Shown: positions 1 to 9,167 of the stretch, piece after piece | Numbering within the stretch: the first letter of the stretch is position 1 | Layout: each line of letters begins with the position of its first letter | Assembly (NCBI RefSeq): GCF_001544075.1 | Contig: NZ_BCNT01000009.1 | Location: 95,338-159,337 of the forward strand | DNA length: 64,000 nt | Direction: 5' to 3' | DNA from: Comamonas terrae | Lineage (GTDB): Bacteria; Pseudomonadota; Gammaproteobacteria; Burkholderiales; Burkholderiaceae_C | Notes under the pieces: model-generated | Database searches by the model: none | Seen by the model: only the letters and a program-made list of their open reading frames with translations | Told to the model about the DNA's origin: nothing | Translations under genes and position numbers: made by a program

Positions 1-509
1 AGCCGACCTGCCTTGACAACGGCGTGCCTGTTTTTGAGTGTACTCACGCCGTAGGACTTGTTTTGCAGAGCATATTGCTCATTGCCAATGCGGAAACCCG
101 TTTGGTCCAATATTTTGACGATGGCAGCCGTGATAACTTTGAGTTCCAGCTTTTTCAGGGCGAGATCATGCTCGACGGCACGCCTGATGGCAGGCAGACA
201 ACGCCCGAATGCCAGCATGCGGCTGAATTTTTCCTGCGTGCGCCGCTCTTGCCACAGAGGATGGTATCTGTATTGAAGGCGGCCTTTGGCGTCGCGTCCC
301 ATTGCCTGTATATGGCCTTGTGCAGAAGGACAGATCCATACATCCGTGTAGGCAGGCGGAATGGCCAGCTTGCGTATTCTTTCGAGTTCCTCCAGTGCCC
401 GTATATGTTTCCCGTCTGCAGTGAAATAGGCAAAACCGCGGCCCCGGCGTACACGACGCCAGCCTTCCGAAAATGTATCTATATAGACAAGTGGCGCTTG
501 TGCGTCCAT
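1..509 (-). CDS. DNA topoisomerase IB, N-terminal part (runs off the window)
   Basis: The minus-strand frame from the ATG at 509 gives about 169 residues that match the bacterial/poxvirus type IB topoisomerases, which relax supercoils through a 3'-phosphotyrosyl intermediate. Visible signatures are an early segment with YIDTFSEGWRRVRRGRGF, then IPPAYTDVWICP, and FRIGNEQYALQNKSYG followed by STLKNRH. The Arg in FRIGN corresponds to the catalytic Arg130 region of the vaccinia enzyme. The remaining catalytic residues, including the Tyr, lie beyond position 1. The start lies 2 bases past the stop of the small proline-rich ORF upstream and has no strong ribosome site of its own, so translational coupling is likely. 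Family call is confident; completeness cannot be judged. Confidence 0.85.
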   Translation of the reverse strand, partial: MDAQAPLVYIDTFSEGWRRVRRGRGFAYFTADGKHIRALEELERIRKLAIPPAYTDVWICPSAQGHIQAMGRDAKGRLQYRYHPLWQERRTQEKFSRMLAFGRCLPAIRRAVEHDLALKKLELKVITAAIVKILDQTGFRIGNEQYALQNKSYGVSTLKNRHAVVKAGR

Positions 510-511
510 TG

Positions 512-679
512 CTATGCCATCAGGCTATTTCCCTGTATGGGCGGAGGCGAGGACGGAGGGTCGGTATAGGGCGCGGGGGGAGGAGCCGGAGGCGGGTCTC
601 CCAGGGGGGGAAGTATGGGGTCTGTGGGAGGAGGATTGACGGGCGGCGCAATGGGAGGAGTAGGCGGAGTCGTATGCAT
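512..679 (-). CDS. Small proline-rich protein upstream of topoisomerase IB
   Basis: A 55-residue ORF with roughly 45 percent proline in its body (PPTPPIAPPVNPPP and similar runs), with no signal peptide or cysteine. The ATG at 679 is chosen because GGAAAG lies about 9 bases upstream; an in-frame upstream extension exists but lacks a good ribosome site. It ends 2 bases before the topoisomerase start, so it may act as a leader ORF whose translation, probably slowed at proline runs, controls the next gene. That role is inference. It could also be a short structural peptide. Function unknown. Confidence 0.5.
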   Translation of the reverse strand: MHTTPPTPPIAPPVNPPPTDPILPPLGDPPPAPPPAPYTDPPSSPPPIQGNSLMA

Positions 680-1044
680 GAAATGGCTCTTTCCAAATTC
701 ACTGAGTGCCTGTTGAGGTCTTGTTGTCCCACGGAAGGGGCTCTGAGTTCCGGCAAAAAACATGCCTGGAAATCACGCTCGGACTGGTGGTTGTTTTTAT
801 TTTTACAAGTCCGGTGACCGCTATTGCATCCGATACGAAGGCTGATTTTGGGGTGAAACGATATTTGATATTGGAATGCCATTGAAAAGCTTTCTGTCCG
901 TGGACATTGAACTGAGGCTTTCGGCCTGTGCTGCCGTGGAATCCGTGCAGCGAGGCAACGCGCAGCCGGGGCGGGCATGCTGATTGCCCTTGTCTTCGCA
1001 CAGGCGCTGGAACTGCCACAGCAAGAAATGCAAGGAGTCGAGCA
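680..1044. other. Intergenic region, divergent
   Basis: The 365 bases between the proline-rich ORF (leftward) and the CBS gene (rightward) should carry both promoters. Long open frames on both strands here have no ribosome sites and no recognisable protein features. A T-rich patch near 790-810 is the only notable composition change. I see no gene or repeat. Confidence 0.4.
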
Positions 1045-1524
1045 ATGACCACAGTCAAGGATGTGATGACACGCGGTGTGCGAAGCCTTTCGCCCACAGA
1101 TACCGTGCAATTTGCTGCCCAGGCCATGGATGAACTGGCCGTGGGCTCGGTGCCCATATGTGACGGACAGAAGCTGGTCGGAATGGTGACCGACCGCGAT
1201 ATCACCATCAGAAGCACGGCCCAGGGTTTGCCAGCAGACACCACCTCCTTGTCGCAAGTGATGTCCGAGGGCGTGCGATGGTGCTATGAAGACCAGACGC
1301 TGGAAGAAGCTGCGCGCCAGATGTGTGACGCCCAGATACGGCGCTTGCCGGTGGTGGACAGGGAAAAGCGCCTGGTCGGCGTCCTATCCCTAGGGGATGT
1401 GGCTGTCAAGTTCAGCGCAGAAGAGGCCGCCCAGGCTCTCCGGGATATTTCCAAGCCGGCCGAGCCCGACAGGCGCGGCATATCTGCCGCGGCAGGCAGT
1501 ACGGCCGGCGGAGCCACCCCCTGA
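1045..1524 (+). CDS. Tandem CBS-domain protein
   Basis: A 159-residue cytoplasmic protein made almost entirely of two CBS domains, at about residues 1-60 (from VKDVMTRGVRSLSP to MVTDRDITIR) and 70-130 (from LSQVMSEGVRWC to GVLSLGDVAVK). CBS pairs bind adenosine ligands such as AMP or ATP; stand-alone pairs of this kind are usually stress- or energy-linked, with the partner unknown. AAGGAG at 1032-1037 sets the start at 1045; an upstream in-frame extension is not supported. The C-terminal 30 residues are low complexity (Ala, Gly, Pro). It is the first gene of a rightward group with the ferritin-like and isochorismatase genes. Confidence 0.85.
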   Translation: MTTVKDVMTRGVRSLSPTDTVQFAAQAMDELAVGSVPICDGQKLVGMVTDRDITIRSTAQGLPADTTSLSQVMSEGVRWCYEDQTLEEAARQMCDAQIRRLPVVDREKRLVGVLSLGDVAVKFSAEEAAQALRDISKPAEPDRRGISAAAGSTAGGATP

Positions 1525-1602
1525 CACAGGCGGCTTGCGGTGCAGCCGCATCGACATAGAGAACCGAAAACTACCAGCCACTCAACCACGATGGAGATCG
1601 CC

Positions 1603-2211
1603 ATGGCAAAGCGCCCCTATGATGCAGCACAACTCAAGCAGCTCTTGCTGCAGATGATGGAAACCGAACTGGGGGGCGAGCTTGTCTACCGGACGGCGCT
1701 GGAAGCTGCATGCAATGACGATTTGAAAAAGGAATGGGAAGAGTATCTTGAGGAAACGCGCAAGCATCAGGAAGTGGTGCGCAGCGTGTGCGAGGCTCTG
1801 GACATGGATCCCGACGAGCAATCCCCGGCACGGATGGTTGTGAAGTCCATCGGTGAATCCCTCGTCAAGGCCATGGAGCTGGCCAGGAAGACCTGCGATG
1901 CAAAAACTGCGGAAATCATGGCCTGCGAATGCGTCGTGCATGCCGAAACCAAGGACCAGGCCAACTGGGAATTGCTTGGCAAGATAGCCGAGGCAGCCGG
2001 GGGCAAGCAGCAGGAGATTTTGCAGCAGGCGTACGACAGCGTCTGGAAGGATGAGCAGCATCATCTGTTCCATACCAAAGGGTGGTGCAGAGAGCTGGCC
2101 ATTGAACACCTGGGCATGCCTTCGGTTCTTCCTCCGCCCGAAGAAGCCAAGCAGGTGGAAACCGCTATTGGAGCGGCCCGTGCCGAGCAGCAGCGAAGCA
2201 AAATGCTCTGA
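1603..2211 (+). CDS. Ferritin-like four-helix protein
   Basis: A 202-residue, largely helical protein with Glu/His patterns typical of ferritin-like domains: METELGGELVYRTALE in the first helix, EETRKHQEVV in the second, CECVVHAETKDQANWELL in the third and WKDEQHHLFHTKGWCREL in the fourth. Such proteins bind a di-metal site and are associated with oxidative or iron stress. The precise activity (iron storage, catalase-like, or other) cannot be read here. The ATG at 1603 is preceded by GGAG at 6 bases; the ATG 12 bases earlier forms part of that ribosome site. The stop lies 16 bases before the isochorismatase start, suggesting one transcript. Confidence 0.7.
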   Translation: MAKRPYDAAQLKQLLLQMMETELGGELVYRTALEAACNDDLKKEWEEYLEETRKHQEVVRSVCEALDMDPDEQSPARMVVKSIGESLVKAMELARKTCDAKTAEIMACECVVHAETKDQANWELLGKIAEAAGGKQQEILQQAYDSVWKDEQHHLFHTKGWCRELAIEHLGMPSVLPPPEEAKQVETAIGAARAEQQRSKML

Positions 2212-2227
2212 TGCTCCTCGCAAGGAA

Positions 2228-2818
2228 ATGCGGCGGCTGAAACCCGCGAAAGTGCCTCACAGCCCGGAAGTGCTGGTGCTGGTCGATGTGATCAATCCCC
2301 TGCATTTTCCGAATGCGCAAGCACTCCTTCCCGCCGCCCTCGAGGCTTCGCATCGTATTGCCAAGCTCAAGGCCAGGCTGGCTGCCCGGGGTGTCGCGGC
2401 CATCTATGCCAATGACAACTATGGCACCTGGCACAGCGAATTCAGCGATGTGCTGGCCTCCTGCCGTGCGTTGCCGGGTGCACGAGGTGAAATAGCGCGG
2501 AGGCTGGCCCCACAGCCTCAGGACCTCGTCATCCTGAAGCCCCAGCATTCGGCCTTCCATTCCACGCCCCTGGAGCACCTGCTGCGCAGGATGCAGGCGG
2601 AAAAGCTCATCATCGTAGGCTTCGCGACCGATATGTGCGTGATGCTGACTGCCACGGATGCACGCATGTCGGGGTATGAGGTCTGGATACCGCAGGACTG
2701 TACGGCCGCGGAATCCTCCCGCTGCAAGCAGGACGTTCTAAACCAGTTGAAAGCCGCCTTCAAATGCTCGACCAGGGCAGCCTTGCCCAAGTCCGCACGC
2801 ATGGAGAAGCTGTCGTAA
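2228..2818 (+). CDS. Isochorismatase-fold hydrolase
   Basis: A 196-residue cysteine hydrolase-family protein. The catalytic triad is visible: Asp20 in LVLVDVINP, Lys104 in VILKPQHSAF and Cys137 in GFATDMCVML, with the non-prolyl cis-peptide region just before the Cys. Members act on isochorismate, nicotinamide, N-carbamoyl amides or similar; the substrate here is not predictable. The ATG at 2228 has AAGGA very close (1-2 bases), so initiation probably depends on coupling to the ferritin-like gene that ends at 2211. The product is cytoplasmic, with no signal peptide. Confidence 0.8.
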   Translation: MRRLKPAKVPHSPEVLVLVDVINPLHFPNAQALLPAALEASHRIAKLKARLAARGVAAIYANDNYGTWHSEFSDVLASCRALPGARGEIARRLAPQPQDLVILKPQHSAFHSTPLEHLLRRMQAEKLIIVGFATDMCVMLTATDARMSGYEVWIPQDCTAAESSRCKQDVLNQLKAAFKCSTRAALPKSARMEKLS

Positions 2819-2880
2819 GGCAGCCCATATGGATGTGCCTCCGGGGTGGCCTTTGTTGCATCACCGGCCCGAGTCCGGAT

Positions 2881-3221
2881 TCATGGGCCGGCCAGGCGCT
2901 GCGCCATGGCTTCTGCCGCTGCCGGCAGCGGCAGAGAAGTCCCTCGGAGAGGTGGACTTTCAAGAATCGATGCCTGCGCCTTTTCCATCTCTTTCTTTGC
3001 CCGGCACAATGCCGATGGAATCTTGCCCCGGTCTTTGTCAGTTCGAGGTTCTGGGGCAGGCGCTTGAACAGCTGGGTGTCGAGACGCTCTTTCAGGCGTG
3101 CGATGGCTTTGCGCACGGCAGATTCCGTAAGACAGAGGCTCCGGGAAGCCGCACCGAAGCTTCCCGCGTTGGCAGTGGCAACAAAGACATCGATACCTCT
3201 GAGGCGGCCTAACAGCCGCAT
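2881..3221 (-). pseudogene. Frameshifted, truncated LysR-family regulator
   Basis: From the ATG at 3221 the minus strand encodes a normal LysR winged-helix start (LRGIDVFVATANAGSFGAASR, then ESAVRKAIARLKERLDTQLF) for about 70 residues. Near 3001-3010 the LysR similarity jumps to a second frame, where EMEKAQASILESPPLRGT continues the usual linker helix before a stop at 2881. The effector domain of about 200 residues is absent. The simplest reading is a one-base frameshift followed by loss of the 3' part. The N-terminal fragment might still be translated in the first frame into the flanking DNA, but a functional regulator is unlikely. Confidence 0.75.
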
Positions 3222-3315
3222 GAGCTATCCTTCTGGCTTGTTTGCATGGGTCTGGATTCGGCCATATGGCGCATGACCGAGTGCATCATGTATTGCAGCA
3301 GGGCAGTGGTTTGGG

Positions 3316-5298
3316 CTATTTGTCGGTGACCCATTTTTCCAGCCACTGCAGTATTCTCTGCAGCGCATCCACGCGATGTGAAGGCTTGCCGCTGACGGCA
3401 AAAGAATGATCTCCCCCGGGGTACAGAACCATCTCTGTGGGGGTGTCGGTGGTGTATCTGAGCTTGACAAACAATTCTTCCGTTTGGGCTCGTGGGCAGC
3501 GCTCGTCCTCCATGCCCTGGAGGAACAGGGTGGGAGTTTTCGCTTTGTCTATGCTGCTGGCAGGTGACAATTTATGGAAGATATGATGGCTCTCCTCTTC
3601 ATCCACTTCCATCGAATAAGTGTCTGCGTAATAGCCGCTATCCGAAGTCCCGAAGTGGGATTCGAGGTTTGCCACAGGAGCGCTGACAATGGCAGCCTTG
3701 AACCTGTCCGAATGGCCTATTGCATAGGCCGCCATGTAGCCGCCATATGAATTGCCGATGATTGCCGCTTCCCTGGCAATACCTTGCTGCTGCAGTTGGC
3801 CGAGTGCACCAAGGTGTTGGGGCAAATCGAGTTCCCCCCATTTCCCGCGCAGACGCTCCGAGAAATCTCGTCCGTAACTGCTGGAGCCCACGGCATTCAA
3901 TGCAAGCACTGTCCAGCCGCGCGAGCAAAGGATCTGCCAATAGGCATGGGAGGAAAATTGGAAATCCACATAGCTTGCCGGTCCTCCGTGGATATCGATC
4001 AACAGAGGCCTCGCTTTTTCAAGCTCGTCGCAATCCCGCAGCGCAAGCAACCAGCCATCTATCTTCTCGGTGCTGCCGCCGCCGGCAGGCACGTCAAAAA
4101 CACGATGCTCTGCATGGAGCCTGTCTCGCTCTTGCCACCACGGGTTGAAGTGCGACAACTGTGTTTCTTCTTCCTGCCCGTCCCATCTTCTGCAGTAGAG
4201 TTCCTGCGCGGATACCAGGTCTTCGCTGCTGTAGACGAGAAAGTCATTGGCAGCCAATATCCCAACTTGCCGCTCTCCCTGCGCGAGCGGCCGGGTCTTT
4301 CCCGTAGGAACGGATATTTCAACCACGCTTTGCAGTCCGCGGATGGCCTGTATGAATGCGACGGCAGTGCTGTCCTTTTTCCAGTGAAGCTCTCCGGCCA
4401 CGACTTCAATGGACTCGTCACCCAGGGGCCTGACCTGCCTGCCGTCCATGTCGATGAGCCACAGCCGCATCTGGGCATCGCCGTCTGCCTGCGCTCCTGC
4501 AAACACTATCCATTTGCCCTCCGGAGACCAGCTGGGCGAGGTGCAGTTATTCTGCCCGGAGCTCAGGCGCATGCATTGCGCAGGCTTGTCGCCTTCCAGG
4601 TCCAGCAGCCATATATCCGTGCAATGCTGCTGGTCTTCCTCTTCCCTGGTTCTGCAAAAGCATAGGCGCTTGCCATCGGGTGCCCAGGCTGCGGAATGGA
4701 CATTGAAGTCGCCGGCCGTCAGCTGCCTGGGTTTTCCCTTCGCCGCGTCCAGCATGAACAGATGGGTTCGCGCGTCGAGCAGATAGCCCGTGCCATTCAT
4801 CTTGTAGGGCAGTCTCCAGCATAGATGGGGAGCATCGGCCTTGCGCGCAGGCGCATCGGCGCCATCCCAGCGCATGCAACCTTCCTTTCGCCGGTCCGGA
4901 TCCACCGTGACGCTGGCCAGCACCAGCAGGCGATCGCCTTGCGGTCGCCACCAGACCTCGGAGGCACCGCCTGCTAGGTGGCCGAGCTGACGTGCTTCTC
5001 CGCCATCCATGGGGAGAATGTGGACTTGCGAGGTTCCATCCCCGGAGCGATCCGACAGAAATGCCAATTGGCTACCGTCATGCGAATAGCGCGGCGATAT
5101 ATCCATGTGGGAGCCAAAGGTCAGCTGGCGTGGATGCTTGCCGTTCAAGGAAAATTCCCAGAGCGTGGAGAAATAGCCATCGGATTCGGTGTCTATCGCC
5201 TTGACGGCGCATACCGCGATTTCCTTTTCAACATTTACGTTGATGGCGGTAATGATTTTCTCCAGTTCGATATCCTGGGGCACAAAGTTTTTTGGCAT
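3316..5298 (-). CDS. S9-family serine peptidase (prolyl oligopeptidase / acylaminoacyl-peptidase type)
   Basis: A 660-residue protein with an N-terminal beta-propeller built from WD40-like repeats (for example PRYSHDGSQLAFLSDRSG, PSWSPEGKWIVFAGAQ) and a C-terminal alpha/beta hydrolase domain. The catalytic triad is visible as Ser517 in GNSYGGY, Asp598 in GMEDERCP and His631 in GGDHSF. Such enzymes cleave short peptides or remove blocked N-terminal residues in the cytoplasm; no signal peptide is seen. The start at 5298 has AGGG 8 bases upstream; an ATG at 5343 would add 15 residues with less support. It stands alone between the LysR remnant and the catalase. The Cys two residues after the triad Asp is typical of this subfamily. 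Confidence 0.9.
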   Translation of the reverse strand: MPKNFVPQDIELEKIITAINVNVEKEIAVCAVKAIDTESDGYFSTLWEFSLNGKHPRQLTFGSHMDISPRYSHDGSQLAFLSDRSGDGTSQVHILPMDGGEARQLGHLAGGASEVWWRPQGDRLLVLASVTVDPDRRKEGCMRWDGADAPARKADAPHLCWRLPYKMNGTGYLLDARTHLFMLDAAKGKPRQLTAGDFNVHSAAWAPDGKRLCFCRTREEEDQQHCTDIWLLDLEGDKPAQCMRLSSGQNNCTSPSWSPEGKWIVFAGAQADGDAQMRLWLIDMDGRQVRPLGDESIEVVAGELHWKKDSTAVAFIQAIRGLQSVVEISVPTGKTRPLAQGERQVGILAANDFLVYSSEDLVSAQELYCRRWDGQEEETQLSHFNPWWQERDRLHAEHRVFDVPAGGGSTEKIDGWLLALRDCDELEKARPLLIDIHGGPASYVDFQFSSHAYWQILCSRGWTVLALNAVGSSSYGRDFSERLRGKWGELDLPQHLGALGQLQQQGIAREAAIIGNSYGGYMAAYAIGHSDRFKAAIVSAPVANLESHFGTSDSGYYADTYSMEVDEEESHHIFHKLSPASSIDKAKTPTLFLQGMEDERCPRAQTEELFVKLRYTTDTPTEMVLYPGGDHSFAVSGKPSHRVDALQRILQWLEKWVTDK

Positions 5299-5622
5299 GG
5301 AATTTTCCCTGTAACCCTGCCGAACTGGCAAATTCCGTTCCATTATTTTCTTTAAGGCTTGGCATGCTTAAAGCTCGCATTGCCGGCGATAGGCTGGAAG
5401 AGGGGGCTTTGAAGGGGACATTGCCGCCCTGCAGCTTTTGCAGTGGCGGCGGCCGGATAGGCAGGAGGGAAGGACGCTGCGCCTAAAAAGCCGGCGTGCC
5501 TTTGCCAAGTCGAAGCCGGCAGTCCAGCGGATTTGTCTCCATGGAAAATCCGTCTCTGGAGTGGAGCGGCATTACATTCGACAGCGAATGGTTTAGGAAA
5601 CAAATACAGGTCTCGGACCACC
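5299..5622. other. Intergenic region between S9 peptidase and catalase
   Basis: About 320 bases separating two leftward genes. It must hold the promoter of the peptidase gene. There are short direct repeats of AAGCCGGC near 5489 and 5514, but I see no convincing hairpin with a T-run and no supported ORF. Confidence 0.35.
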
Positions 5623-7704
5623 TCAGGCAAGAGAGCGCACCGATGGCTCGCGGCTCCAGAACCGGGTTTTAGCGCCTTCGAGGAAGGCATCGGTATCGTC
5701 GATGGAAAAAACGCCTTCATCGAAAGTGATGCCTGCCTTTGCCATGAGGGCCTGCGTTGCTTCGCAGGCCGCGATGGCTTTCAAATGGACGAAGGCATCC
5801 CTGAACCAGGCTTGTGCATCGGCGTCCATGCACAGCCTTTCTGCGGATTCCGGTGTCAGCACGGCGGCCACGGCGTCGAATTGCGCCGATGGACTGCCTG
5901 CCAGATGGCCGTGGGCGGCAAGCAGGCTGCCGTCATCCAGTCTCGCTCCTGCGATCTTCGGTGCAACGATCCTGACCATGGCTTTTTCCGCCTGCAGTGC
6001 CCCGCGGAGCTTTGCAATGGCATGCGCGTTCGATCCATCGTCGGCGAGGATTGCCACGCAACGCCCTTCCAATGTGTGCTTCATGCGTCCGATGAGCGTG
6101 GTGGCGGGGCTCGGATCGAGGTTCAGTACCGGCATTGCAGGCTCCGCCGGCCGTGGCAGCGGGCTGATCCCCAGTCCCTGAGCGACGCGTTTGCCGAGGT
6201 CCTCGTCGATCACCAGCAGATGGCTTACCATGGCCATACGCACGTGGGCGGTTTCGACCTTGGAAAGCTCGAAAACCAGGGCGCTGGCGAGATGAGATTG
6301 CTCGACGGTGTCCTGGCTTCGATAAAACATCCGGGCCTGGCTGTAGTGATCGGCAAAGCTTTCAGGGCGCAGGCGCCCTTTGGTTCCCGTAGGAGCGGCC
6401 TGCGCGAAATGCCTGAATCCGGTGGCCCTGCAGGCACGAGGGCTGTCCGCCTGCAGGCTCGAAGGCTCGTAGGCCACCCGTCCATGCGGTCGCTGCGTCT
6501 GCATGTGGCCATCGCGTTGGTTGTTCGCAAAAGGGCACTGCGGCGCGTTGATGGGCAACTGCGCGAAATTGGGACCGCCCAGGCGCAGGAGCTGCGTATC
6601 CAGATAGGAAAACAGGCGGCCCTGCAAGAGCGGGTCGTTGGTGAAATCGATGCCCGGTGGAACATTGGCGGGGCAGAAAGCCACCTGCTCGGTTTCGGCA
6701 AAGAAGTTGTCGGGCCAGCGATCCAGCACCATCTGGCCGATACGCCGCAATGCAATGAGCTCTTCAGGAATGATCTTGGTAGGGTCGAGATGGTCGAAAG
6801 GCAGGGTCTGCGCCTGTTCCTCGGTGAACAGCTGCACGCAAAGATCCCAGGCAGGAAAGGCACCGGCTTCGATGGCTTCGAACAGGTCGCGCCGGTGATA
6901 GTCATTGTCGGCCGCCTGGAGCTTGAGCGCTTCGTCCCAGACTGTCGATTGGACTCCCAGGGCCGGGCGCCAATGGAACTTCACATAGGTGCTCCTGCCT
7001 TCCGCATTGACCAGCCGAAAGCTATGGATGCCGAAGCCTTCCATCATGCGCAGACTGCGCGGCAGGGTGCGATCGCTCATGATCCACATCACCATGTGCA
7101 TGGACTCCGGCATCAGCGAAATAAGGTCCCAGAAAGTGTCATGCGCGGGTGCAGCCTGCGGAAAAGCCCGGTCGGGTTCCATCTTCAGCGCATGCACCAG
7201 GTCCGGGAACTTCATCGCATCCTGTATGAAGAACACGGGAATGTTGTTTCCCACCAGGTCCCAGTTGCCCTCTTCGGTATAGAGCTTGACCGCAAAGCCG
7301 CGCACGTCCCGTGGCGTATCCACGGATCCCGCACCGCCTGCCACCGTGGAGAACCTGGCAAAGACCGGTATTCTCCTGCCGGTTTCCGTCAGTACCTTGG
7401 CCGTGGTGAAGCCGGACAGAGAATCCGTCAACACGAAATATCCGTGAGCTGCAGAGCCTCTGGCGTGTACGACGCGTTCGGGAATGCGCTCGTGGTCGAA
7501 GTGCGTGATCTTTTCCCGCAGGATGAAGTCTTCCAGAAGGGTGGCGCCATGTTTGGCGTCTGCAAGTGAGTTCTGGTTGTCGGCAACCACTATCCCCTGC
7601 TGTGTCGTCAGCGGTGGATGGTTTGCCTGGGCTTGCTGCTGTGGCTCTCCACCTGCGCCGATATTGTCATTTCCATCAAATGTTTCACGGATCGCATGGG
7701 GCAT
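5623..7704 (-). CDS. katE: Large-subunit monofunctional catalase (HPII/KatE type)
   Basis: A 693-residue catalase that dismutates hydrogen peroxide. The clade 2 architecture is visible: a catalase core with distal His80 in [18 protein letters not shown], Asn153 in [20 protein letters not shown] and the haem-ligand Tyr in RLFSYLDTQ near 367, followed by a C-terminal flavodoxin-like/DJ-1 domain from about residue 540 ([14 protein letters not shown]). The spacing of His to Asn (73) equals that of E. coli HPII. Of two in-frame ATGs, the second (7704) is chosen because AAGGAG directly abuts the first. Large catalases are usually stationary-phase or general-stress genes, which fits the neighbouring Ku and ferritin-like genes. 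Confidence 0.95.
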   Translation of the reverse strand: MPHAIRETFDGNDNIGAGGEPQQQAQANHPPLTTQQGIVVADNQNSLADAKHGATLLEDFILREKITHFDHERIPERVVHARGSAAHGYFVLTDSLSGFTTAKVLTETGRRIPVFARFSTVAGGAGSVDTPRDVRGFAVKLYTEEGNWDLVGNNIPVFFIQDAMKFPDLVHALKMEPDRAFPQAAPAHDTFWDLISLMPESMHMVMWIMSDRTLPRSLRMMEGFGIHSFRLVNAEGRSTYVKFHWRPALGVQSTVWDEALKLQAADNDYHRRDLFEAIEAGAFPAWDLCVQLFTEEQAQTLPFDHLDPTKIIPEELIALRRIGQMVLDRWPDNFFAETEQVAFCPANVPPGIDFTNDPLLQGRLFSYLDTQLLRLGGPNFAQLPINAPQCPFANNQRDGHMQTQRPHGRVAYEPSSLQADSPRACRATGFRHFAQAAPTGTKGRLRPESFADHYSQARMFYRSQDTVEQSHLASALVFELSKVETAHVRMAMVSHLLVIDEDLGKRVAQGLGISPLPRPAEPAMPVLNLDPSPATTLIGRMKHTLEGRCVAILADDGSNAHAIAKLRGALQAEKAMVRIVAPKIAGARLDDGSLLAAHGHLAGSPSAQFDAVAAVLTPESAERLCMDADAQAWFRDAFVHLKAIAACEATQALMAKAGITFDEGVFSIDDTDAFLEGAKTRFWSREPSVRSLA

Positions 7705-7806
7705 GGGCATCTCCTTCGATAGCGTGGCCGAAGCGGTTGAGAACGATCAAGCCACCGGGCAATCCGACTGCCAGCAGCTCATTGCAGCGGACATGAGGCG
7801 CTCTCT

Positions 7807-8766
7807 TCAGTGGAACTTTCCCTGCGCCGCGGTGGCGGCATTGGATGAGTGCCTGCGGGCGCCCTGCGAGGCCTTGTTCCTTGGAGCACGGGACGGCATG
7901 TTCTCTTCCTGCCGCGAAACGGACTTGCGCGGTCTTTCATTTCGCCCGAGCAGGCTTCTTTCCAGCAGGGTGGTGAGATCCATCACCTCGGAGCCGCTCC
8001 GGGAAGGCAGTACGTTCGGTTCGTGCCTGAGGGCCTGGGCGTCCCTGGCCTGGATCTTGGTTTCCAGCAGGCGATGTATTTCGTCTTGGAACGAGTTCCT
8101 GAACTGGTCGGCATCCCAGGGCTGCGTCATTTCATTGATCAATGCCAGGGCCATTCGGATTTCCGACGCCTTGATGCCTGCGTCCCTGGGATCCAGGGGC
8201 GGAAGGTTCAACGCCTCGAAAGGACGGATTTCTCCGCCCCAGCGCAGAAGATTGAGGATGAGTGCCCTGCCGCAGGGAATGAGCAAAGCCAGGTGCTGCT
8301 TGGTCTGGATGACGATTCTGGATATGCCCACCTTGTTGCTTTTCTTGAGGGCCTCCCTGAGCAAGGCATAGGTTTTTTCCCCGCCATTCAAAGGCGCTGT
8401 GTAGTAAGGCTTTTCCAGGTAGATAAAGGGAATTTCGTCGACATCTATGAACGCCTCTATCTCTATCGCTCGGGTGAGCTTGGGAAATGCGGCCATGATC
8501 TCCTCTTCGGTAAGGACCACGTACTTGCCGTTCTCATACTCCACACCCTTCACAATTTCCGAAGGTTTCAGCTCTTCCTCAGTGGCCTTGTTGATCCGCT
8601 TGTAGCCAACCGGCTGCAAGGTTCTTTTGTCCAGCCAGTTGAAATCGGTATCGGAGCTGGATGTGGCGGAATATAAACCGATGGGTATATGGACCAAGCC
8701 AAAATTTACAGCACCTTTCCAAACGGCGCGGGTGGAAGAATAGTTTGATCGGGTGCTCTGAGCCAT
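7807..8766 (-). CDS. ku: Ku protein, bacterial non-homologous end joining
   Basis: A 319-residue bacterial Ku homologue. Ku homodimers ring double-strand DNA ends and recruit the ligase LigD. The Ku core is clear from AVWKGAVNFGLVHIPIGLYSAT through the Ku bridge (YLEKPYYTAPLNGGEKTYALLREAL) to EIRMALALINEMTQPWD. The C-terminal 60 residues are basic and low complexity (NERPRKSVSRQEE, Ala/Lys/Arg-rich), as in Ku tails that contact DNA. AGGA 8 bases upstream supports the start. No ligD lies in the window, so the partner must be elsewhere or absent. It is 102 bases upstream of katE on the same strand and could be co-transcribed with it. Confidence 0.95.
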   Translation of the reverse strand: MAQSTRSNYSSTRAVWKGAVNFGLVHIPIGLYSATSSSDTDFNWLDKRTLQPVGYKRINKATEEELKPSEIVKGVEYENGKYVVLTEEEIMAAFPKLTRAIEIEAFIDVDEIPFIYLEKPYYTAPLNGGEKTYALLREALKKSNKVGISRIVIQTKQHLALLIPCGRALILNLLRWGGEIRPFEALNLPPLDPRDAGIKASEIRMALALINEMTQPWDADQFRNSFQDEIHRLLETKIQARDAQALRHEPNVLPSRSGSEVMDLTTLLERSLLGRNERPRKSVSRQEENMPSRAPRNKASQGARRHSSNAATAAQGKFH

Positions 8767-8954
8767 GGTCTATTCCTGTAAAGATCGGCCCGTCGGCAGG
8801 CCGGACCGGTTATTTCATTGATTTTTCCAGGTGGTTATTTCATGGGAAAATGGAAAGCAGCCATGGATCAATCCCGGAGCTAATATGCAAATAAGCGTCG
8901 ATGGAATAAAAACCATGATCTGATCCAAGATGCATACCGTGCTTTTCTGTATAC

Positions 8955-9167
8955 CTAGGAGGGTTTATGAATAAGCATATATGCAAGCGCCAAAATTAGA
9001 CCTATCAATATCAAGGACATCCAGAGATTCCGGTATGTGCGCTTGCTCCTGGAGTGGAATATGGAGATAGCGTCGGCCGCTGCACAGGGAAAGGCTTCTG
9101 CAGTCGTTCGATAGTAGCGTACGTGCGGCTCGGGATTGAAATACTCATCAGGTGTTACGCGTTGCAT
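8955..9167 (-). CDS. Small single-pass membrane protein, unknown function
   Basis: A 70-residue protein with a polar N-terminal half (FNPEPHVRYYRTTAEAF), a basic stretch SRSKRTYRNLW and one C-terminal transmembrane helix (MSLILIGLILALAYML) ending in IHKPS. The positive residues before the helix predict the N-terminus inside. The ATG at 9167 has GGAG 5 bases upstream; a longer frame back to 9263 lacks a ribosome site. It lies 188 bases upstream of the ku start on the same strand. I do not recognise a family. C-tail-anchored small proteins of this sort often belong to stress regulons, which is only suggestive here. Confidence 0.6.
   Translation of the reverse strand: MQRVTPDEYFNPEPHVRYYRTTAEAFPCAAADAISIFHSRSKRTYRNLWMSLILIGLILALAYMLIHKPS

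Noticed and set aside
520..1257. Long minus-strand frames over 520-1257
   Set aside because: They run antisense to the CBS gene, have no ribosome site, and their residue composition is that of out-of-frame GC-rich DNA.
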